The notes: generated from the sequence alone by a model not told the origin. Shown: positions 1-9,362, numbered from the stretch's first letter. The stretch: DNA of 59,858 bases from Microbacterium aurantiacum (GCF_002872075.1 NZ_PGGU01000026.1:1-59858), one strand, 5' to 3'. Numbers and translations: made by a program.

Positions 1-30
1 CCGGTATCCAGAGCGGATACCGGGCTTTTT
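1..30 (+). terminator. Rho-independent terminator of a gene left of the window
   Basis: A perfect 9-bp stem (CCGGTATCC, 1-9; GGATACCGG, 15-23) closes a 5-nt loop and is followed by GCTTTTT. The T-run lies on the plus strand, so it should end a plus-strand transcript entering from the left. It could also slow the convergent arabinofuranosidase transcript. Confidence 0.75.
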
Positions 31-51
31 CGCGACGGGAGCGGGGGTTCG

Positions 52-1587
52 CTACGCGCGCGACGCCTCCAGCTCGATCACCGACCAGGACAGCGGCGGC
101 AGCGTCGCACGGACGGCGCCGTCGACGATCTCGGCAGCGGCGAGCGGGACCATGTGCACGGCATCCGGCGTCGTCTCGAGGTTGGCGGTCAGGCGGTCGC
201 CGCCCTCCGGGATCGTCAGCGTCTCGGCCCCGACGACCCGAAGCCCGCCCATCCCGCGCAGGTCGATCGTCAGGTCGCTCTCCTCGCTCAGCGATCGGTT
301 CGCGACGAACACCACGACGCGTCCGGTCTCCTCATCCCAGGTCGCGGCGGCGTCGACAGCGTCGACGCCGCCGTAGCGCTTCGTCTCGATCTGCGGTGCC
401 GACATCGCCAGGCGCAGGATGCGCCCCTTGGCGAGACGCGCCATCCGCTCGAACGGCCAGAAGCTCGTCTGACGCCAGGCCGGGCCGTTCTCCTCCGAGC
501 GGATCGGAGCGATCACGTTCACGAGCTGCGCCTGGTTGGCGATCTTCACGCGGTCGCCGTGCCGCAGCAGGCTGTTGAGCAGCGTGCCGACGACGACGGC
601 GTCGGTCACGTTGTAGGTGTCCTCGATGAGACGCGGATGCTGCCGCCAGCCGGCCTTCTCGATCTCTCCTGCCTCGACGTCGTTGTACTTCACCTGGTCC
701 CACACGTTCCACTCGTCGAACGAGATGTCGACCTGCTTGGTGTGCTTCCCGGCGGCCTTGACCGCGTCGACCGTCGCGATGACGCCCTCGATGAACGCGT
801 CCATGTCGACCGACTCGGCGAGGAACGACTCGGCGTCGCCCTCGTGCTCCTGGTAGTAGGCGTGCATCGAGACGAAGTCGACCTCGTCGTACGCGTGGGT
901 GAGCACCGTGTGCTCCCACGTGCCGAAGGTCGGCATCGAGCGGGACGACGAGCCGACCGCGACGAGCTCGATCGACGAATCCACCAGCTTCATGGCCTTG
1001 GCGGACTCCTGCGCGAGGCGTCCGTACTCGCCGGCGGTCTTGCCGCCGATCTGCCACGGTCCGTCGAGCTCGTTGCCCAGGCACCACAGCTTGATGTCGA
1101 ACGGCTGCTCGGCGCCGTTCTTGCGACGCAGATCCGACCAGTAGGTGCCGCCGGGGTGGTTCGCGTACTCGACGAGGGCGCGCGCCTCCTCCACTCCCCG
1201 CGTGCCGAGGTTGATCGCCTCCATGACCTCGACCTCGGCCTCCTGCGCCCACTCCATGAACTCGTGCAGGCCGAACGCGTTGGTCTCGATCGTGTGCCAG
1301 GCGCCGTCGATGCGCACCGGCCGGTCCTGCACCGGGCCCACGCCGTCCTCCCAGCGGTATCCCGAGACGAAGTTGCCGCCGGGGTAGCGGACGACGGTCG
1401 GGCCCATCTCCTTCACGAGCGCGAGCACGTCCGTGCGGAAGCCGCGTTCGTCGGCCTGCGGATGCCCCGGCTCGTAGATGCCGGTGTACACGCAGCGTCC
1501 CATGTGCTCGACGAACGATCCGAAGAGTCTCCGGGGGACGTCGGCGATGGTGAAGTCGCGGTCGATGGTGATGCGGGCGCTACTCAT
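52..1587 (-). CDS. abfA: GH51 alpha-L-arabinofuranosidase, cytoplasmic
   Basis: This 511-residue protein hydrolyses terminal non-reducing alpha-L-arabinofuranosyl residues from arabino-oligosaccharides. Family GH51 marks are the WCLGNELDGPW segment, with the acid/base at Glu173, and FDEWNVW, with the nucleophile at Glu292. The N-terminus reads into the barrel (GSFVEHMGRCVYTGIYEP) with no signal peptide, so it acts inside the cell on imported oligomers. The start at 1587 is chosen because AGGAGA lies just upstream; an upstream in-frame extension is a Ser/Arg-rich read-through of the permease 3' end. It is the last gene of the binding protein-permease-permease-abfA operon, as in Bacillus AraNPQ-AbfA arrangements. 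Length is normal for the family. Confidence 0.95.
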   Translation of the reverse strand: MSSARITIDRDFTIADVPRRLFGSFVEHMGRCVYTGIYEPGHPQADERGFRTDVLALVKEMGPTVVRYPGGNFVSGYRWEDGVGPVQDRPVRIDGAWHTIETNAFGLHEFMEWAQEAEVEVMEAINLGTRGVEEARALVEYANHPGGTYWSDLRRKNGAEQPFDIKLWCLGNELDGPWQIGGKTAGEYGRLAQESAKAMKLVDSSIELVAVGSSSRSMPTFGTWEHTVLTHAYDEVDFVSMHAYYQEHEGDAESFLAESVDMDAFIEGVIATVDAVKAAGKHTKQVDISFDEWNVWDQVKYNDVEAGEIEKAGWRQHPRLIEDTYNVTDAVVVGTLLNSLLRHGDRVKIANQAQLVNVIAPIRSEENGPAWRQTSFWPFERMARLAKGRILRLAMSAPQIETKRYGGVDAVDAAATWDEETGRVVVFVANRSLSEESDLTIDLRGMGGLRVVGAETLTIPEGGDRLTANLETTPDAVHMVPLAAAEIVDGAVRATLPPLSWSVIELEASRA

Positions 1588-1606
1588 TGCTCTCCTATTG
1601 AGGGGG

Positions 1607-2521
1607 TCACTGGCCGCCGAAGCCGCTGGTCGCGACGCCTTTGACGATCTGCTTCTGGAAGATGATGAACACGACGATGAGGGGGAGGGCGGCGAGGACC
1701 GCCTGGGCCATGACCTGCGCGTACTGGACTCCATAGGCGCTGATCACGGTCTGCAATCCGACCGGCAGGGTCATCAGCGTCGTGTCGTTGATGACGAGGA
1801 ACGGCCAGAGGAAGTTGTTCCACGCGCCGATGAACACGAAGATCGCCACCGATGCCAGGATCGGCCGCGACAGCGGCAGAACGATCGACCAGAAGATCCG
1901 GAACCGGCTGGCGCCGTCCACGCGGGCGGCCTCCTCGAGCTCGATCGGGACCGCGTCGAAGAACCGCTTGAGGATGAACACCATCGCCGGCGCCACCACC
2001 TGCGGCAGGATCAGCCCCCAGTAGGTGTCGATCATGTTGAACATGAGCATCTGGTAGAACAGCGGGATGATCAGCACCTGCGGCGGCACCACGATCGACG
2101 CGATGATGACGACGAACAGCCACTTGCGGCCGGTGAAGTCGAGCCGCGAGAACGCGTAGGCCGCCAGGGCCGAGATCGCCAGCGTGATCAGTGTCACCGC
2201 GGCCGAGGTCCACAGGCTGTTGAACGCCCAGGTGTAGACGTTCCCCTGCGAGAGGATGGCGGTGAAGGCCTCGATCGTCGGGCCGGAGGCGCCGATCCAT
2301 CCCGGATCGCCGGAGGCGGCATCCGTCTCGGTCTTGAAGGCCGTCGCGACCGCCCACAGGAACGGCAGCAGCCAGCCGATCGCGAGCAGCGCGAGCACGG
2401 CGAACGCGACGATGCGCAGCGGGCCGAACGGCTTCTGGCCGGGAACGTGCGCGCGACGCCGCGGGTTCGCCTGCGGGGCGACGATCGTCTGGGTCGAGGG
2501 CGCGATGGTGGTGGCAGACAT
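1607..2521 (-). CDS. Sugar ABC transporter permease, MalG/AraQ type
   Basis: This 304-residue inner-membrane permease has six predicted hydrophobic segments and the cytoplasmic EAA loop ([16 protein letters not shown]) that docks an ATPase of the MsiK/MalK kind. The N-terminus is a polar 35-residue cytoplasmic tail before the first helix (LRIVAFAVLALLAIGWLL). Its start codon overlaps the upstream permease stop (TGATG), so translation is coupled. No ATPase is encoded in the operon; Actinobacteria usually supply one shared MsiK-like ATPase from elsewhere. The substrate is inferred from the downstream GH51 gene to be arabino-oligosaccharides. Confidence 0.92.
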   Translation of the reverse strand: MSATTIAPSTQTIVAPQANPRRRAHVPGQKPFGPLRIVAFAVLALLAIGWLLPFLWAVATAFKTETDAASGDPGWIGASGPTIEAFTAILSQGNVYTWAFNSLWTSAAVTLITLAISALAAYAFSRLDFTGRKWLFVVIIASIVVPPQVLIIPLFYQMLMFNMIDTYWGLILPQVVAPAMVFILKRFFDAVPIELEEAARVDGASRFRIFWSIVLPLSRPILASVAIFVFIGAWNNFLWPFLVINDTTLMTLPVGLQTVISAYGVQYAQVMAQAVLAALPLIVVFIIFQKQIVKGVATSGFGGQ

Positions 2522-3468
2522 CACAGCTGCTCCTTCCGGCTGCGCATGACAAGAGCCTGCGCGACACCGATGATGACGATGAGGGCGAAGAAGACGTACG
2601 AGATCGCGGCGGAGTAGCCGAATCGGTAGCTGGTGAAACCGGCTTCGTAGATGTACTGGACGATCGAACGGGTGGTGTCGCTCGCGACGCCTCCGAGCAT
2701 CTGGTACGCCTGGTCGAACAGCTTCAGCGAGGCGAGGATCTGCAGGAGCAGGATGAGCACGGTGGCCGGGCCCAGCTGCGGCAGCGTGATCGACCAGAAC
2801 TGGCGCCAGGTGCTCGCGCCGTCCAGAGAAGCTGCCTCGTACTGCTGCGGAGGGATGTTCTGCATCGCGGCGAGATAGAGCAGGAAGTTGAATCCGACGG
2901 TCCACCACACGGTCGCGATCACGATCGACATCATGTTCGTTTCGGGGTTCTGCAGCCACGCGAGGGGCTCGAGCCCGAAGGCTTCGAGGACGTTGTTCGC
3001 CGCGCCGATCTGGGGGTTGAAGATCCACACCCAGATCTGGGAGATGACGGTGGAGGCGAGCAGATACGGCATGAAGAACGACAGTCGCCACAGCCACTGC
3101 CCTGGGAGGCCCCTGTCGACGAGCGCGGCCATCAGGAGGGCGATCGCCACGAGCGGCACGGTGGACAGCAGCGTGAACCACACCGTGTTCCCCATCGACC
3201 GCCACATCACGGGATCCGACAACGCCTCCGCGTAGTTCTCGAAGCCGACGAGAGCGCCGCCGGCGCCGGTGAGGGACTGGTCGGTGAAGCTGAGGTAGAT
3301 GCCGTGCACGATCGGCCAGATGAGGAACAGGAGGAACGCGACGAGGAACGGTGCGAGGAACGCCCAGCTCACCAGCTGCTCGCCGCGCCGGGTGCCCGCG
3401 CGACGGGAGCGGAGATCGGATGCTCCGCCGGTGACCAGGGTGCGTGTGGAGGTGGCGGTGTTCGTCAT
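2521..3468 (-). CDS. Sugar ABC transporter permease, MalF/AraP type
   Basis: This is a 315-residue membrane permease and the heterodimer partner of the adjacent MalG-type subunit. The first helix follows a basic 36-residue tail (LVSWAFLAPFLVAFLLFLIW). The EAA loop reads YEAASLDGASTWRQFW. The start ATG at 3468 overlaps the binding-protein stop (ATGA), and its own stop overlaps the next gene, so three genes are translationally coupled. An open extension far upstream in this frame runs antisense-like through the binding-protein gene and is not credible as protein. Confidence 0.92.
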   Translation of the reverse strand: MTNTATSTRTLVTGGASDLRSRRAGTRRGEQLVSWAFLAPFLVAFLLFLIWPIVHGIYLSFTDQSLTGAGGALVGFENYAEALSDPVMWRSMGNTVWFTLLSTVPLVAIALLMAALVDRGLPGQWLWRLSFFMPYLLASTVISQIWVWIFNPQIGAANNVLEAFGLEPLAWLQNPETNMMSIVIATVWWTVGFNFLLYLAAMQNIPPQQYEAASLDGASTWRQFWSITLPQLGPATVLILLLQILASLKLFDQAYQMLGGVASDTTRSIVQYIYEAGFTSYRFGYSAAISYVFFALIVIIGVAQALVMRSRKEQL

Positions 3469-4802
3469 GACTTCCACGTCCCTTCGGGGTCTGCGGGGTT
3501 GGGTTGCGCGAGCAGCGTGTTGACCCGGGCCTCGAAACGGTCGATCGCAGCCGAGGGGTCGTCGCCGGAGAGCAGCACGTTCTGCACGGCGGCGCCGAAC
3601 TCGCCCTGGAAGCTCGACCCCGACCCGGTGAACCAGGCCGTCGGGTCGTACACGACGTGCTCGGCCGCCTCGGCGTAGTGCGCCTGCGGCACGAGGTCGT
3701 CGTACTTCGGCGACCTCGTGACGGGCAGGAAGGCGGGAACGTGCCCGGCCTCCGCCCAGTCGAACGAGCCCTTCAGCATGTCGGCGACGAACCGGTAGGT
3801 GAGATCCCGCTTCGCCGGGTCGGGGTTCGTCTGGTTCGGGAGCACGAAGGAGTGCGAGTCGGCGTACACCGCCGGCGTCCCGTACAGCGTGGGGATCATG
3901 GTGGCGTCGAAGGGGAGCTTCGCGTTCTGCATGGTGCGCAGCTCCCAGACGCCGGTGAACAGCATCCCGCTCTTGCCGGTGGCGAACTCTGCGACCGCGC
4001 TGCCGTAGTCGTTCTGCGCAGCGGCGATCTCGCCGTCGAGCAGGGTCTGCATGAATGTGAGCGATTCGATCGCGGCATCCTTGTCGATGACGGCCTTGCC
4101 GCCGATGGGGAGCTCCATCGCCAGCCCGTGCTGCGCGTACAGGCAGTAGAACAGGCGCCACATCTGGGCGCCGTCGCCGAGGTATCCGTACGAGAGCGCG
4201 TGGCCTTCCGCCGTGCCGCTGACCGTGCGGAGCTGGTCGAGGAACTCTTCGGGAGAAGACGTCTCCTTCAGCGCGCCGTCGGAGTCGAGAACGCCGGCGG
4301 CGTCGCAGACGTCGGTGTTGAACATCATCACGAACGGGTGGGCGTCGAGGGCGATGCTGTACATGTTCTCGCCGACGAACCCCTTGTCCCAGATCGGCTT
4401 CGGGAACGTGGACTCGTCGATGCCCAGTTCGGCGAGGCGGTCGAGGTCCCACGTGTCGAGCAGGCCGCCCGGCGCCCAGCCGACGGTGCGGGTGGCATGC
4501 ATGATGGCCACGTCCGGAGCGCGGCCGCCGGCGCCGGCCATCGCGAGCTTCGTGTAGTACGGCGTGCCCCAGGCGAGTACCGTCGGCCGGATGCGGAAAG
4601 CATCCTGCGCGTCGTTCGCCTTCTGCAGCATCGACGACATGGTGACGCCGTCACCGCCGGAGAGCAGGTGCCAGAACTGCAGGGTCTGCGGGCCGGAGCC
4701 CGGGGTGGCGCCGGGGGCGCACCCGGCGAGCAGGGCGGTTCCCGCGGCCAGCGTGGTGGCTGCGAGGAACTGCCGGCGGGACAGATCGAGAGCGGGCGTC
4801 AT
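3465..4802 (-). CDS. Extracellular sugar-binding lipoprotein (family 1 SBP)
   Basis: This 445-residue binding protein delivers an oligosaccharide to the two downstream permeases. The N-terminus has a twin-arginine stretch (RRQFL) and a lipobox LLAGC with the lipidated Cys at residue 28, so it is a membrane-anchored, probably Tat-exported lipoprotein. The body has the MalE/UgpB-like pattern (QFWHLLSGGDGV near the start; WAPGG, SGMLFTGVWEL). Start 4802 is chosen because AAGGAG lies 5 nt upstream of that ATG; a GTG two codons earlier would overlap the ribosome site. It is the first gene of the operon that ends in the GH51 gene. An ATTAC/GTAAT inverted repeat 39 bp upstream is a likely LacI operator. 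Confidence 0.93.
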   Translation of the reverse strand: MTPALDLSRRQFLAATTLAAGTALLAGCAPGATPGSGPQTLQFWHLLSGGDGVTMSSMLQKANDAQDAFRIRPTVLAWGTPYYTKLAMAGAGGRAPDVAIMHATRTVGWAPGGLLDTWDLDRLAELGIDESTFPKPIWDKGFVGENMYSIALDAHPFVMMFNTDVCDAAGVLDSDGALKETSSPEEFLDQLRTVSGTAEGHALSYGYLGDGAQMWRLFYCLYAQHGLAMELPIGGKAVIDKDAAIESLTFMQTLLDGEIAAAQNDYGSAVAEFATGKSGMLFTGVWELRTMQNAKLPFDATMIPTLYGTPAVYADSHSFVLPNQTNPDPAKRDLTYRFVADMLKGSFDWAEAGHVPAFLPVTRSPKYDDLVPQAHYAEAAEHVVYDPTAWFTGSGSSFQGEFGAAVQNVLLSGDDPSAAIDRFEARVNTLLAQPNPADPEGTWKS

Positions 4803-4840
4803 CGTCACTCCTTCGTGACTGGAAGATGGACGCCTACATC

Positions 4841-4856
4841 ATTACATCGTGGTAAT
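4841..4856. promoter_or_regulatory. Candidate LacI operator before the arabinoside importer operon
   Basis: ATTAC (4841-4845) and GTAAT (4852-4856) form an inverted repeat. On the minus strand the core reads ACCACGATGTAAT, and a related ACAACGATGTAGT occurs at 6041-6053 beside the alditol oxidase start. The two sites bracket the lacI gene at 4956-6002. Binding is inferred from position and similarity. Confidence 0.5.
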
Positions 4857-4885
4857 CCGACGCGCAAGAGCAGCCTCAATACGTT

Positions 4886-4940
4886 CAAAGGGCGCAAACG
4901 GCTGCATTCGCGGTCGGAATGAAGCCGTTTGCGCCTTTTG
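4886..4940 (-). terminator. Long inverted repeat between lacI and the importer operon
   Basis: Two 18-nt arms, CAAAGGGCGCAAACGGCT (4886-4903) and AGCCGTTTGCGCCTTTTG (4923-4940), are complementary except for one position and enclose a 19-nt loop. The hairpin lies 15 bp past the lacI stop on the minus strand. A strong U-run is missing, so termination is likely but not certain; an operator role is the alternative. Confidence 0.5.
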
Positions 4941-4955
4941 AAGCTGGGGCGAGGG

Positions 4956-6002
4956 TCAGGAGTGGTGGCCGGCGGGGGATCCGGAGGTGCTCGCGCGCTC
5001 GATGAGTCGGTGGGAGAGGGTCAGGCCGCGGGGAGCGGCACCGCGGTCGTCCATCCGTGATTCGAGGAGGCTCAGTGCGGCCTCCGCCAGCTCCCGGCGA
5101 TCGAAGGCGATCGTGGTGAGCGACGGCGAGGTGAACTCTGAGAACTCCACGTCGTCGAAACCGGCCACCATCACGTCGTCGGGAATGCGGATGCCGTGCT
5201 CCTGCAGGGCATGAAGCACGCCGAGGGCGAGGGAATCGGTGAGCGCCACGATCGCGTCGAAATCCACGTCGCGCGAGAGCAGGATGCGCGCGGCATCGGC
5301 GCCACTGGCCATGGACCACGGCAGCAGGTTGACCTGCAGGGCCGGGTCGGGTGCGAGCCCGGCGTCGCGGAGCGCGTCGTGGACGCCTTCGAGTCGCAGT
5401 CTGCTGGTCGCCGTGGCGACCGAGGGATCGTCATCGGCGCCGATCACCGCGATGCGGCGGGCGCCGCGCGAGAGCAGATGACGCGTCGCATCGGCGGCCG
5501 CGAGACGACTGTCGATGCGCACGTGATCCGCCCTGTTCTGCTCGACCTCGCCGATCACGACCAGGGGAGGCAGGCGGTCGGCGTACCTGACGACGCTGTC
5601 CTCGAGGCGTACGGGGTTCAGGATCAGGCCGTCGATGAGCTGGGCGCGGGCACGTGAGAGAAGCTCCTTCTCGCGCTCGGGCTCCGACGCCGTCTCCTCG
5701 ATCAGCACGGCGAGCCCGCGTTCGTGCGCGGCCTCGACGATACGGTGCACGAGTTCCGCCGAATAGGCCGTGGCGAGATCCGGCAGGGCGAGGGCGATGA
5801 TCCCCGAGCGGCCCTTGCGCAGTCCTCGAGCGCTCAGGTTCGGTACGAAGTCGAGCTCGGCCATCGCCGCCTCGACACGGGCTCTGGTCTCCTCGCGGAC
5901 GACCACGGTGCCGGTGACGACATTGGAGACCGTCTTCGGTGAGACGCCGGCGAGGGCGGCGACGTCCTTCATCGTGGCGCGTGGCGGCAGCATCGCTGTC
6001 AT
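4956..6002 (-). CDS. LacI-family regulator of the GH51/importer operon
   Basis: This 348-residue repressor has an N-terminal helix-turn-helix (MKDVAALAGVSPKTVSNVV, residues 11-29), the hinge region (LRKGRSGIIAL) and a C-terminal periplasmic-binding-protein-like sensor that ends in AGFDDVEFSEF...LTTI. An arabinoside or arabinitol effector is inferred from the neighbours. It sits between the importer operon, transcribed in the same direction, and a divergent alditol oxidase. Start 6002 is taken as the longest; an ATG at residue 4 (5993) is an equally possible start. Its recognition helix differs from those of the other three LacI proteins here, in line with its different candidate operator. Confidence 0.92.
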   Translation of the reverse strand: MTAMLPPRATMKDVAALAGVSPKTVSNVVTGTVVVREETRARVEAAMAELDFVPNLSARGLRKGRSGIIALALPDLATAYSAELVHRIVEAAHERGLAVLIEETASEPEREKELLSRARAQLIDGLILNPVRLEDSVVRYADRLPPLVVIGEVEQNRADHVRIDSRLAAADATRHLLSRGARRIAVIGADDDPSVATATSRLRLEGVHDALRDAGLAPDPALQVNLLPWSMASGADAARILLSRDVDFDAIVALTDSLALGVLHALQEHGIRIPDDVMVAGFDDVEFSEFTSPSLTTIAFDRRELAEAALSLLESRMDDRGAAPRGLTLSHRLIERASTSGSPAGHHS

Positions 6003-6039
6003 CCGGTCAGCCTAACCGGGCTCACGCGCCGTCGAGGAG

Positions 6040-6053
6040 TACAACGATGTAGT
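6040..6053. promoter_or_regulatory. Candidate operator between lacI and alditol oxidase
   Basis: TACAACGATGTAGT lies 20 bp before the oxidase start codon and 38 bp before the lacI start. It resembles the minus-strand sequence ACCACGATGTAAT at the importer promoter (4841-4856), so one regulator may control all three transcripts. Only two copies support the motif. Confidence 0.4.
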
Positions 6054-6073
6054 GCGGTCGCTATCCTGACACG

Positions 6074-7351
6074 ATGAGCATTGAGCGCAACTGGGCGGGC
6101 AACCTCGAGTATCGAGCCGCCGAAGTGTCCCACCCCGAGTCGGTCGACGAGCTGCGCGCCCTGATCGCCGCTGGGGGTCCGGTGCGGATCCTGGGCACCC
6201 GACACTGCTTCAACGACATCGCCGACACGGCGGGAGCGCTGATCGCGCTGGACCGGATGCCCGCGATCTACGAGGTGAGCGCGGCACGCGATTCGGTGCG
6301 CGTCTCCGGCGGGCTCCGCTACGGCGACATCGCATCACGGCTCGAAGACGAGGGCCTGGCCCTGGCGAACCTCGCCTCGCTGCCGCACATCTCGGTCGCT
6401 GGCGCGGTCGCCACCGGAACCCATGGATCCGGCGACGGGATCGGCGCTCTGTCCAGCGCGGTGCGCGGCCTCAGCATCCTCACCGCATCCGGCGAGATCC
6501 GCACGCTTGCCCGCGGCGACGAGGGCTTCGACGGCGCCGTGGTCAGTCTCGGTGCGCTGGGAGCGGTGCTCGAGGTCACGCTCGATGTCGAGCCGACGTA
6601 CCAGATCGCTCAGCACGTGTTCGAGCATCCCTCGTGGGAGGCGATCCTTGCCGATCTGACGGCCGTGACCGGTGCCGGTACCAGCGTGAGCATCTTCTCG
6701 ATGTGGCAGCGCACCGATGTCGCCGACCAGATCTGGATCAAGCAGCGGGTCTCCGTCACCCGCGCGGACGCGCGGGCCCAGCAGTCGCGGCGTGACGATC
6801 TCGCCGCCCGTCTCGGCGCCGCACCGGCCGACGGCAAGCGGCATCCGATCCTCGGTGTCGACCCGGAGGCCTGCACCGAGCAGGGCGGTGTCGCCGGCCC
6901 CTGGTTCCAGCGCCTGCCGCACTTCAAGCTCGAGTTCACTCCGTCCGCGGGGGAGGAGCTCCAGAGCGAGTACCTGGTGCCCCGCGCGGACGCCGTGGCC
7001 GCTATCGAGGCCGTGCGCTCCCTCGCCGACCGCATCGCGCCGCTGCTGCTCGTCAACGAGATCCGCACGGTCCGGGCGGACGATCTCTGGCTGAGTTCCT
7101 CCTACGGGACGGATGCCGTGGGCCTGCACTTCACGTGGAAACCCGATGAGGCGGCCGTCCGCGAGCTCCTTCCCGTGCTCGAGGCCGCGCTGCCGGCATC
7201 CGCCCGCCCGCACTGGGGAAAGGTGTTCACCCTCGATGGCACCGAGGTGCGCTCGCGCTACCCGCGCTGGGACGATTTCGCCGCGCTCGCCGCGTCGTTC
7301 GACCCGGAGCGCCGGTTCGTGAACGAATACCTGGAGCGCCTCGGCCTCTGA
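6074..7351 (+). CDS. FAD-dependent alditol oxidase (AldO/xylitol oxidase family)
   Basis: This 425-residue flavoprotein is predicted to oxidise the terminal hydroxyl of a sugar alcohol to the aldehyde with O2, giving H2O2. The FAD-binding half has GTRHCFNDIAD, whose His44 matches the residue that carries covalent FAD in Streptomyces AldO (GTRHSFN there), and ATGTHGSGDG. The C-terminal half has the family HWGK segment near the end. There is no signal peptide, so it is cytoplasmic. It is divergent from lacI and converges on the next operon with only 3 bp between stops. Arabinitol or xylitol is a reasonable substrate by context; L-gulonolactone oxidase relatives are the main alternative. Confidence 0.85.
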   Translation: MSIERNWAGNLEYRAAEVSHPESVDELRALIAAGGPVRILGTRHCFNDIADTAGALIALDRMPAIYEVSAARDSVRVSGGLRYGDIASRLEDEGLALANLASLPHISVAGAVATGTHGSGDGIGALSSAVRGLSILTASGEIRTLARGDEGFDGAVVSLGALGAVLEVTLDVEPTYQIAQHVFEHPSWEAILADLTAVTGAGTSVSIFSMWQRTDVADQIWIKQRVSVTRADARAQQSRRDDLAARLGAAPADGKRHPILGVDPEACTEQGGVAGPWFQRLPHFKLEFTPSAGEELQSEYLVPRADAVAAIEAVRSLADRIAPLLLVNEIRTVRADDLWLSSSYGTDAVGLHFTWKPDEAAVRELLPVLEAALPASARPHWGKVFTLDGTEVRSRYPRWDDFAALAASFDPERRFVNEYLERLGL

Positions 7352-7354
7352 GCG

Positions 7355-8536
7355 TCAGCGCGGGGCGAGCGCCGGCGCCGCGAGGCCGGCGGCAGCCGTG
7401 CCCCAGGCCGCGAGCACCTCGCGGACGTCGTCGCGCGGTTCGTCGGCGACGGCCTGCGCATACGCCTGCTCGAGGACCTCGGCGATGACGACGCGCACCC
7501 CGGACTCCGCGGAGCGGACGGCGGCCTCCACCATCGCGAGGCTGAGGACGTTCGCGTGCACCTCGCCGGACGGTACACGGCCGTCACGCAGTGAACCGAC
7601 GAACTCCACCAGCGACCCGGCGATCTCCTCGGGCACTGCGGCCAGAGGCGTGCCCACCTCGATCTCGGCTGGCGCGCCCTGCTGCGGGACCAGCTGTCGG
7701 GTGGGAGCCGAATCGCCGTCCCAGCCGGCGGAACCGTGTTCGCCGTTGACCCGCCACGTGCCGTTCCAGGACGTCTCGAGCCCGTCGGCGCACCAGCTGC
7801 CGGTGTAGGTGTAGCGCACGCCGCCGGCGAACTCGAACACCGCGGTCGCCGCCGCGTCGGCCGCGTACCAGCTCCACGACGGGTTGTACTCCTCGCAGTA
7901 GACCGCGATCGGGTCGTCGTCGAGAAGGAAGCGCGCGGCGTCGAAGGCATGGATGGCCATGTCGACGAGCAGCACGTGCGCCATCTCGTCGCGGAAGCCG
8001 CCGAAATGCGGCGCCTTGAAGAACTCGGTCGTGGCCGATCCGAGCCTGCCGAGCGAGACGATCTGCTCGCGGAACGCGGCGATCGACGCGTAATACCGTC
8101 GCGACTGGCTGGTCATCAGCAGCTGCCCGCTGGCCTCGGCCGTCGCGGCGAGCGAGATCGCCTGCGCGACGGTCGGGGCGATCGGCTTCTCGCACAGGAC
8201 CGGCAACCCGGCGAAGACCGCCTCCGTGTTCACCGGATGGTGTGCGCCGGGGACGGTGACGTTGACGACCGCGTCAGCGCGGGTGGCGAGGGCGACCGCC
8301 GAGACGCTGGTGCCGACGAGCACGCCGCCCTCGCCCGGCCGCAGACCGGCATCCGAGACGGCGGCCTCGGCGAGCGACGTGTCGAGGTCGACGACGCCGA
8401 CGAGCTCGGTCTCCGGGTTCGCGAGGATGGTCCGCAGCCAGGCACGCCCCATCCCGCCGGCGCCGACCAGAACGAGTCGGACGGGCGCGGACGGGTCTGC
8501 GAGCGTCGCGAAGCCGCCGTGGGTGGGAGCGCTCAT
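7355..8536 (-). CDS. Gfo/Idh/MocA family NAD(P)-dependent sugar oxidoreductase
   Basis: This 393-residue protein has an N-terminal Rossmann fold ([13 protein letters not shown]) and the family Lys in CEKPIAPT, followed by the C-terminal alpha/beta substrate domain. Members oxidise or reduce sugar or inositol carbons, for example making 3-keto-glycosides. Its start overlaps the stop of the thuA-like gene (ATGA), which couples the two. It is the last gene of a six-gene operon with a second Gfo/Idh/MocA protein at the head. The ThuA plus oxidoreductase pairing matches Rhizobiales ThuAB, which converts disaccharides to 3-keto derivatives; that analogy is inference. It ends 3 bp from the convergent alditol oxidase, with no visible terminator. 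Confidence 0.88.
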   Translation of the reverse strand: MSAPTHGGFATLADPSAPVRLVLVGAGGMGRAWLRTILANPETELVGVVDLDTSLAEAAVSDAGLRPGEGGVLVGTSVSAVALATRADAVVNVTVPGAHHPVNTEAVFAGLPVLCEKPIAPTVAQAISLAATAEASGQLLMTSQSRRYYASIAAFREQIVSLGRLGSATTEFFKAPHFGGFRDEMAHVLLVDMAIHAFDAARFLLDDDPIAVYCEEYNPSWSWYAADAAATAVFEFAGGVRYTYTGSWCADGLETSWNGTWRVNGEHGSAGWDGDSAPTRQLVPQQGAPAEIEVGTPLAAVPEEIAGSLVEFVGSLRDGRVPSGEVHANVLSLAMVEAAVRSAESGVRVVIAEVLEQAYAQAVADEPRDDVREVLAAWGTAAAGLAAPALAPR

Positions 8537-9315
8537 CGGGCGAGTGCTCCGTCGTAGCCGCGTCCGTTGTAGAAGTCCTCGGTCTCGTAGCGCAGCAGCA
8601 CAGGGACGGCCCGCTCCGGGCGCAGCGTCACGGCCCAGCGGACGCCGTTCGCGATCACACGGCGGACGTGCTCGTGGTGGTACACGGGGTAGTCCTGGTC
8701 ACCGGGCGAGAAGAAGAAGATCTTGCCGAAGCCGCGCTTGTAGGTCATGCCGGAGCGGAAGACCTCGCCACCCGTGAAGGTCGAGAGGAAGACCAGTTCG
8801 TCCGGCGCCGGCACGTCGAAGAACTCGCCGTACATCTCCTGCGCGGGGATGATGAACGGATGCGGGATGCCCTGTGCGATCGGGTGGGTGGGATCGACCG
8901 TCCAGACGATCTCGCGGTCCTGCTCCGAACGCCAGCGCAGCGTGCAGCTGGTGCCCATGAGCTTGCCGAAGATCTTCGACCAGTGGGCGGAGTGCAGCAC
9001 GAGCAGGCCCATGCCGGCGAGCACGTGCTGATGCACCCGCTCGACGACCTCGTCGGAGACGTCGCCGTGTGCGGCATGCCCCCACCAGACGAGCACGTCG
9101 GTCGCGGCGAGCACCTCTTCGGTGAGCCCGTGCTCGGGCTCGTCTAGGGTCGTGGTGGTCACGACCGCTTCGGCGCCGAGGTACTCCTCGATGCCCTCCT
9201 TGATCGTCGTGTGCATGCCGTCGGGGTAGATCGCGCGGACCTTCTCCTCCAGCTGCTCATGGCGGTTCTCACCCCACACGAGAACGCGGATCGGGGTGGC
9301 GCGGGTGTCGGACAT
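8533..9315 (-). CDS. ThuA-like protein (trehalose utilisation family)
   Basis: This 260-residue cytoplasmic protein has a class-I-glutamine-amidotransferase-like fold. It opens [12 protein letters not shown] and carries [25 protein letters not shown] and [17 protein letters not shown], all ThuA-family landmarks. ThuA partners with the ThuB dehydrogenase in 3-keto-disaccharide formation or cleavage; its exact chemistry is not settled. Start 9315 follows GAAGGAG at good spacing. An open extension of hundreds of codons upstream in this frame is antisense to two permeases and is not protein. It lies between the permease and dehydrogenase genes of one operon. Confidence 0.88.
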   Translation of the reverse strand: MSDTRATPIRVLVWGENRHEQLEEKVRAIYPDGMHTTIKEGIEEYLGAEAVVTTTTLDEPEHGLTEEVLAATDVLVWWGHAAHGDVSDEVVERVHQHVLAGMGLLVLHSAHWSKIFGKLMGTSCTLRWRSEQDREIVWTVDPTHPIAQGIPHPFIIPAQEMYGEFFDVPAPDELVFLSTFTGGEVFRSGMTYKRGFGKIFFFSPGDQDYPVYHHEHVRRVIANGVRWAVTLRPERAVPVLLRYETEDFYNGRGYDGALAR

Positions 9316-9362
9316 GGTGGTGCTCCTTCGGGGATGTGTCAGGTGGTCTGGTGTGCTCGAGG

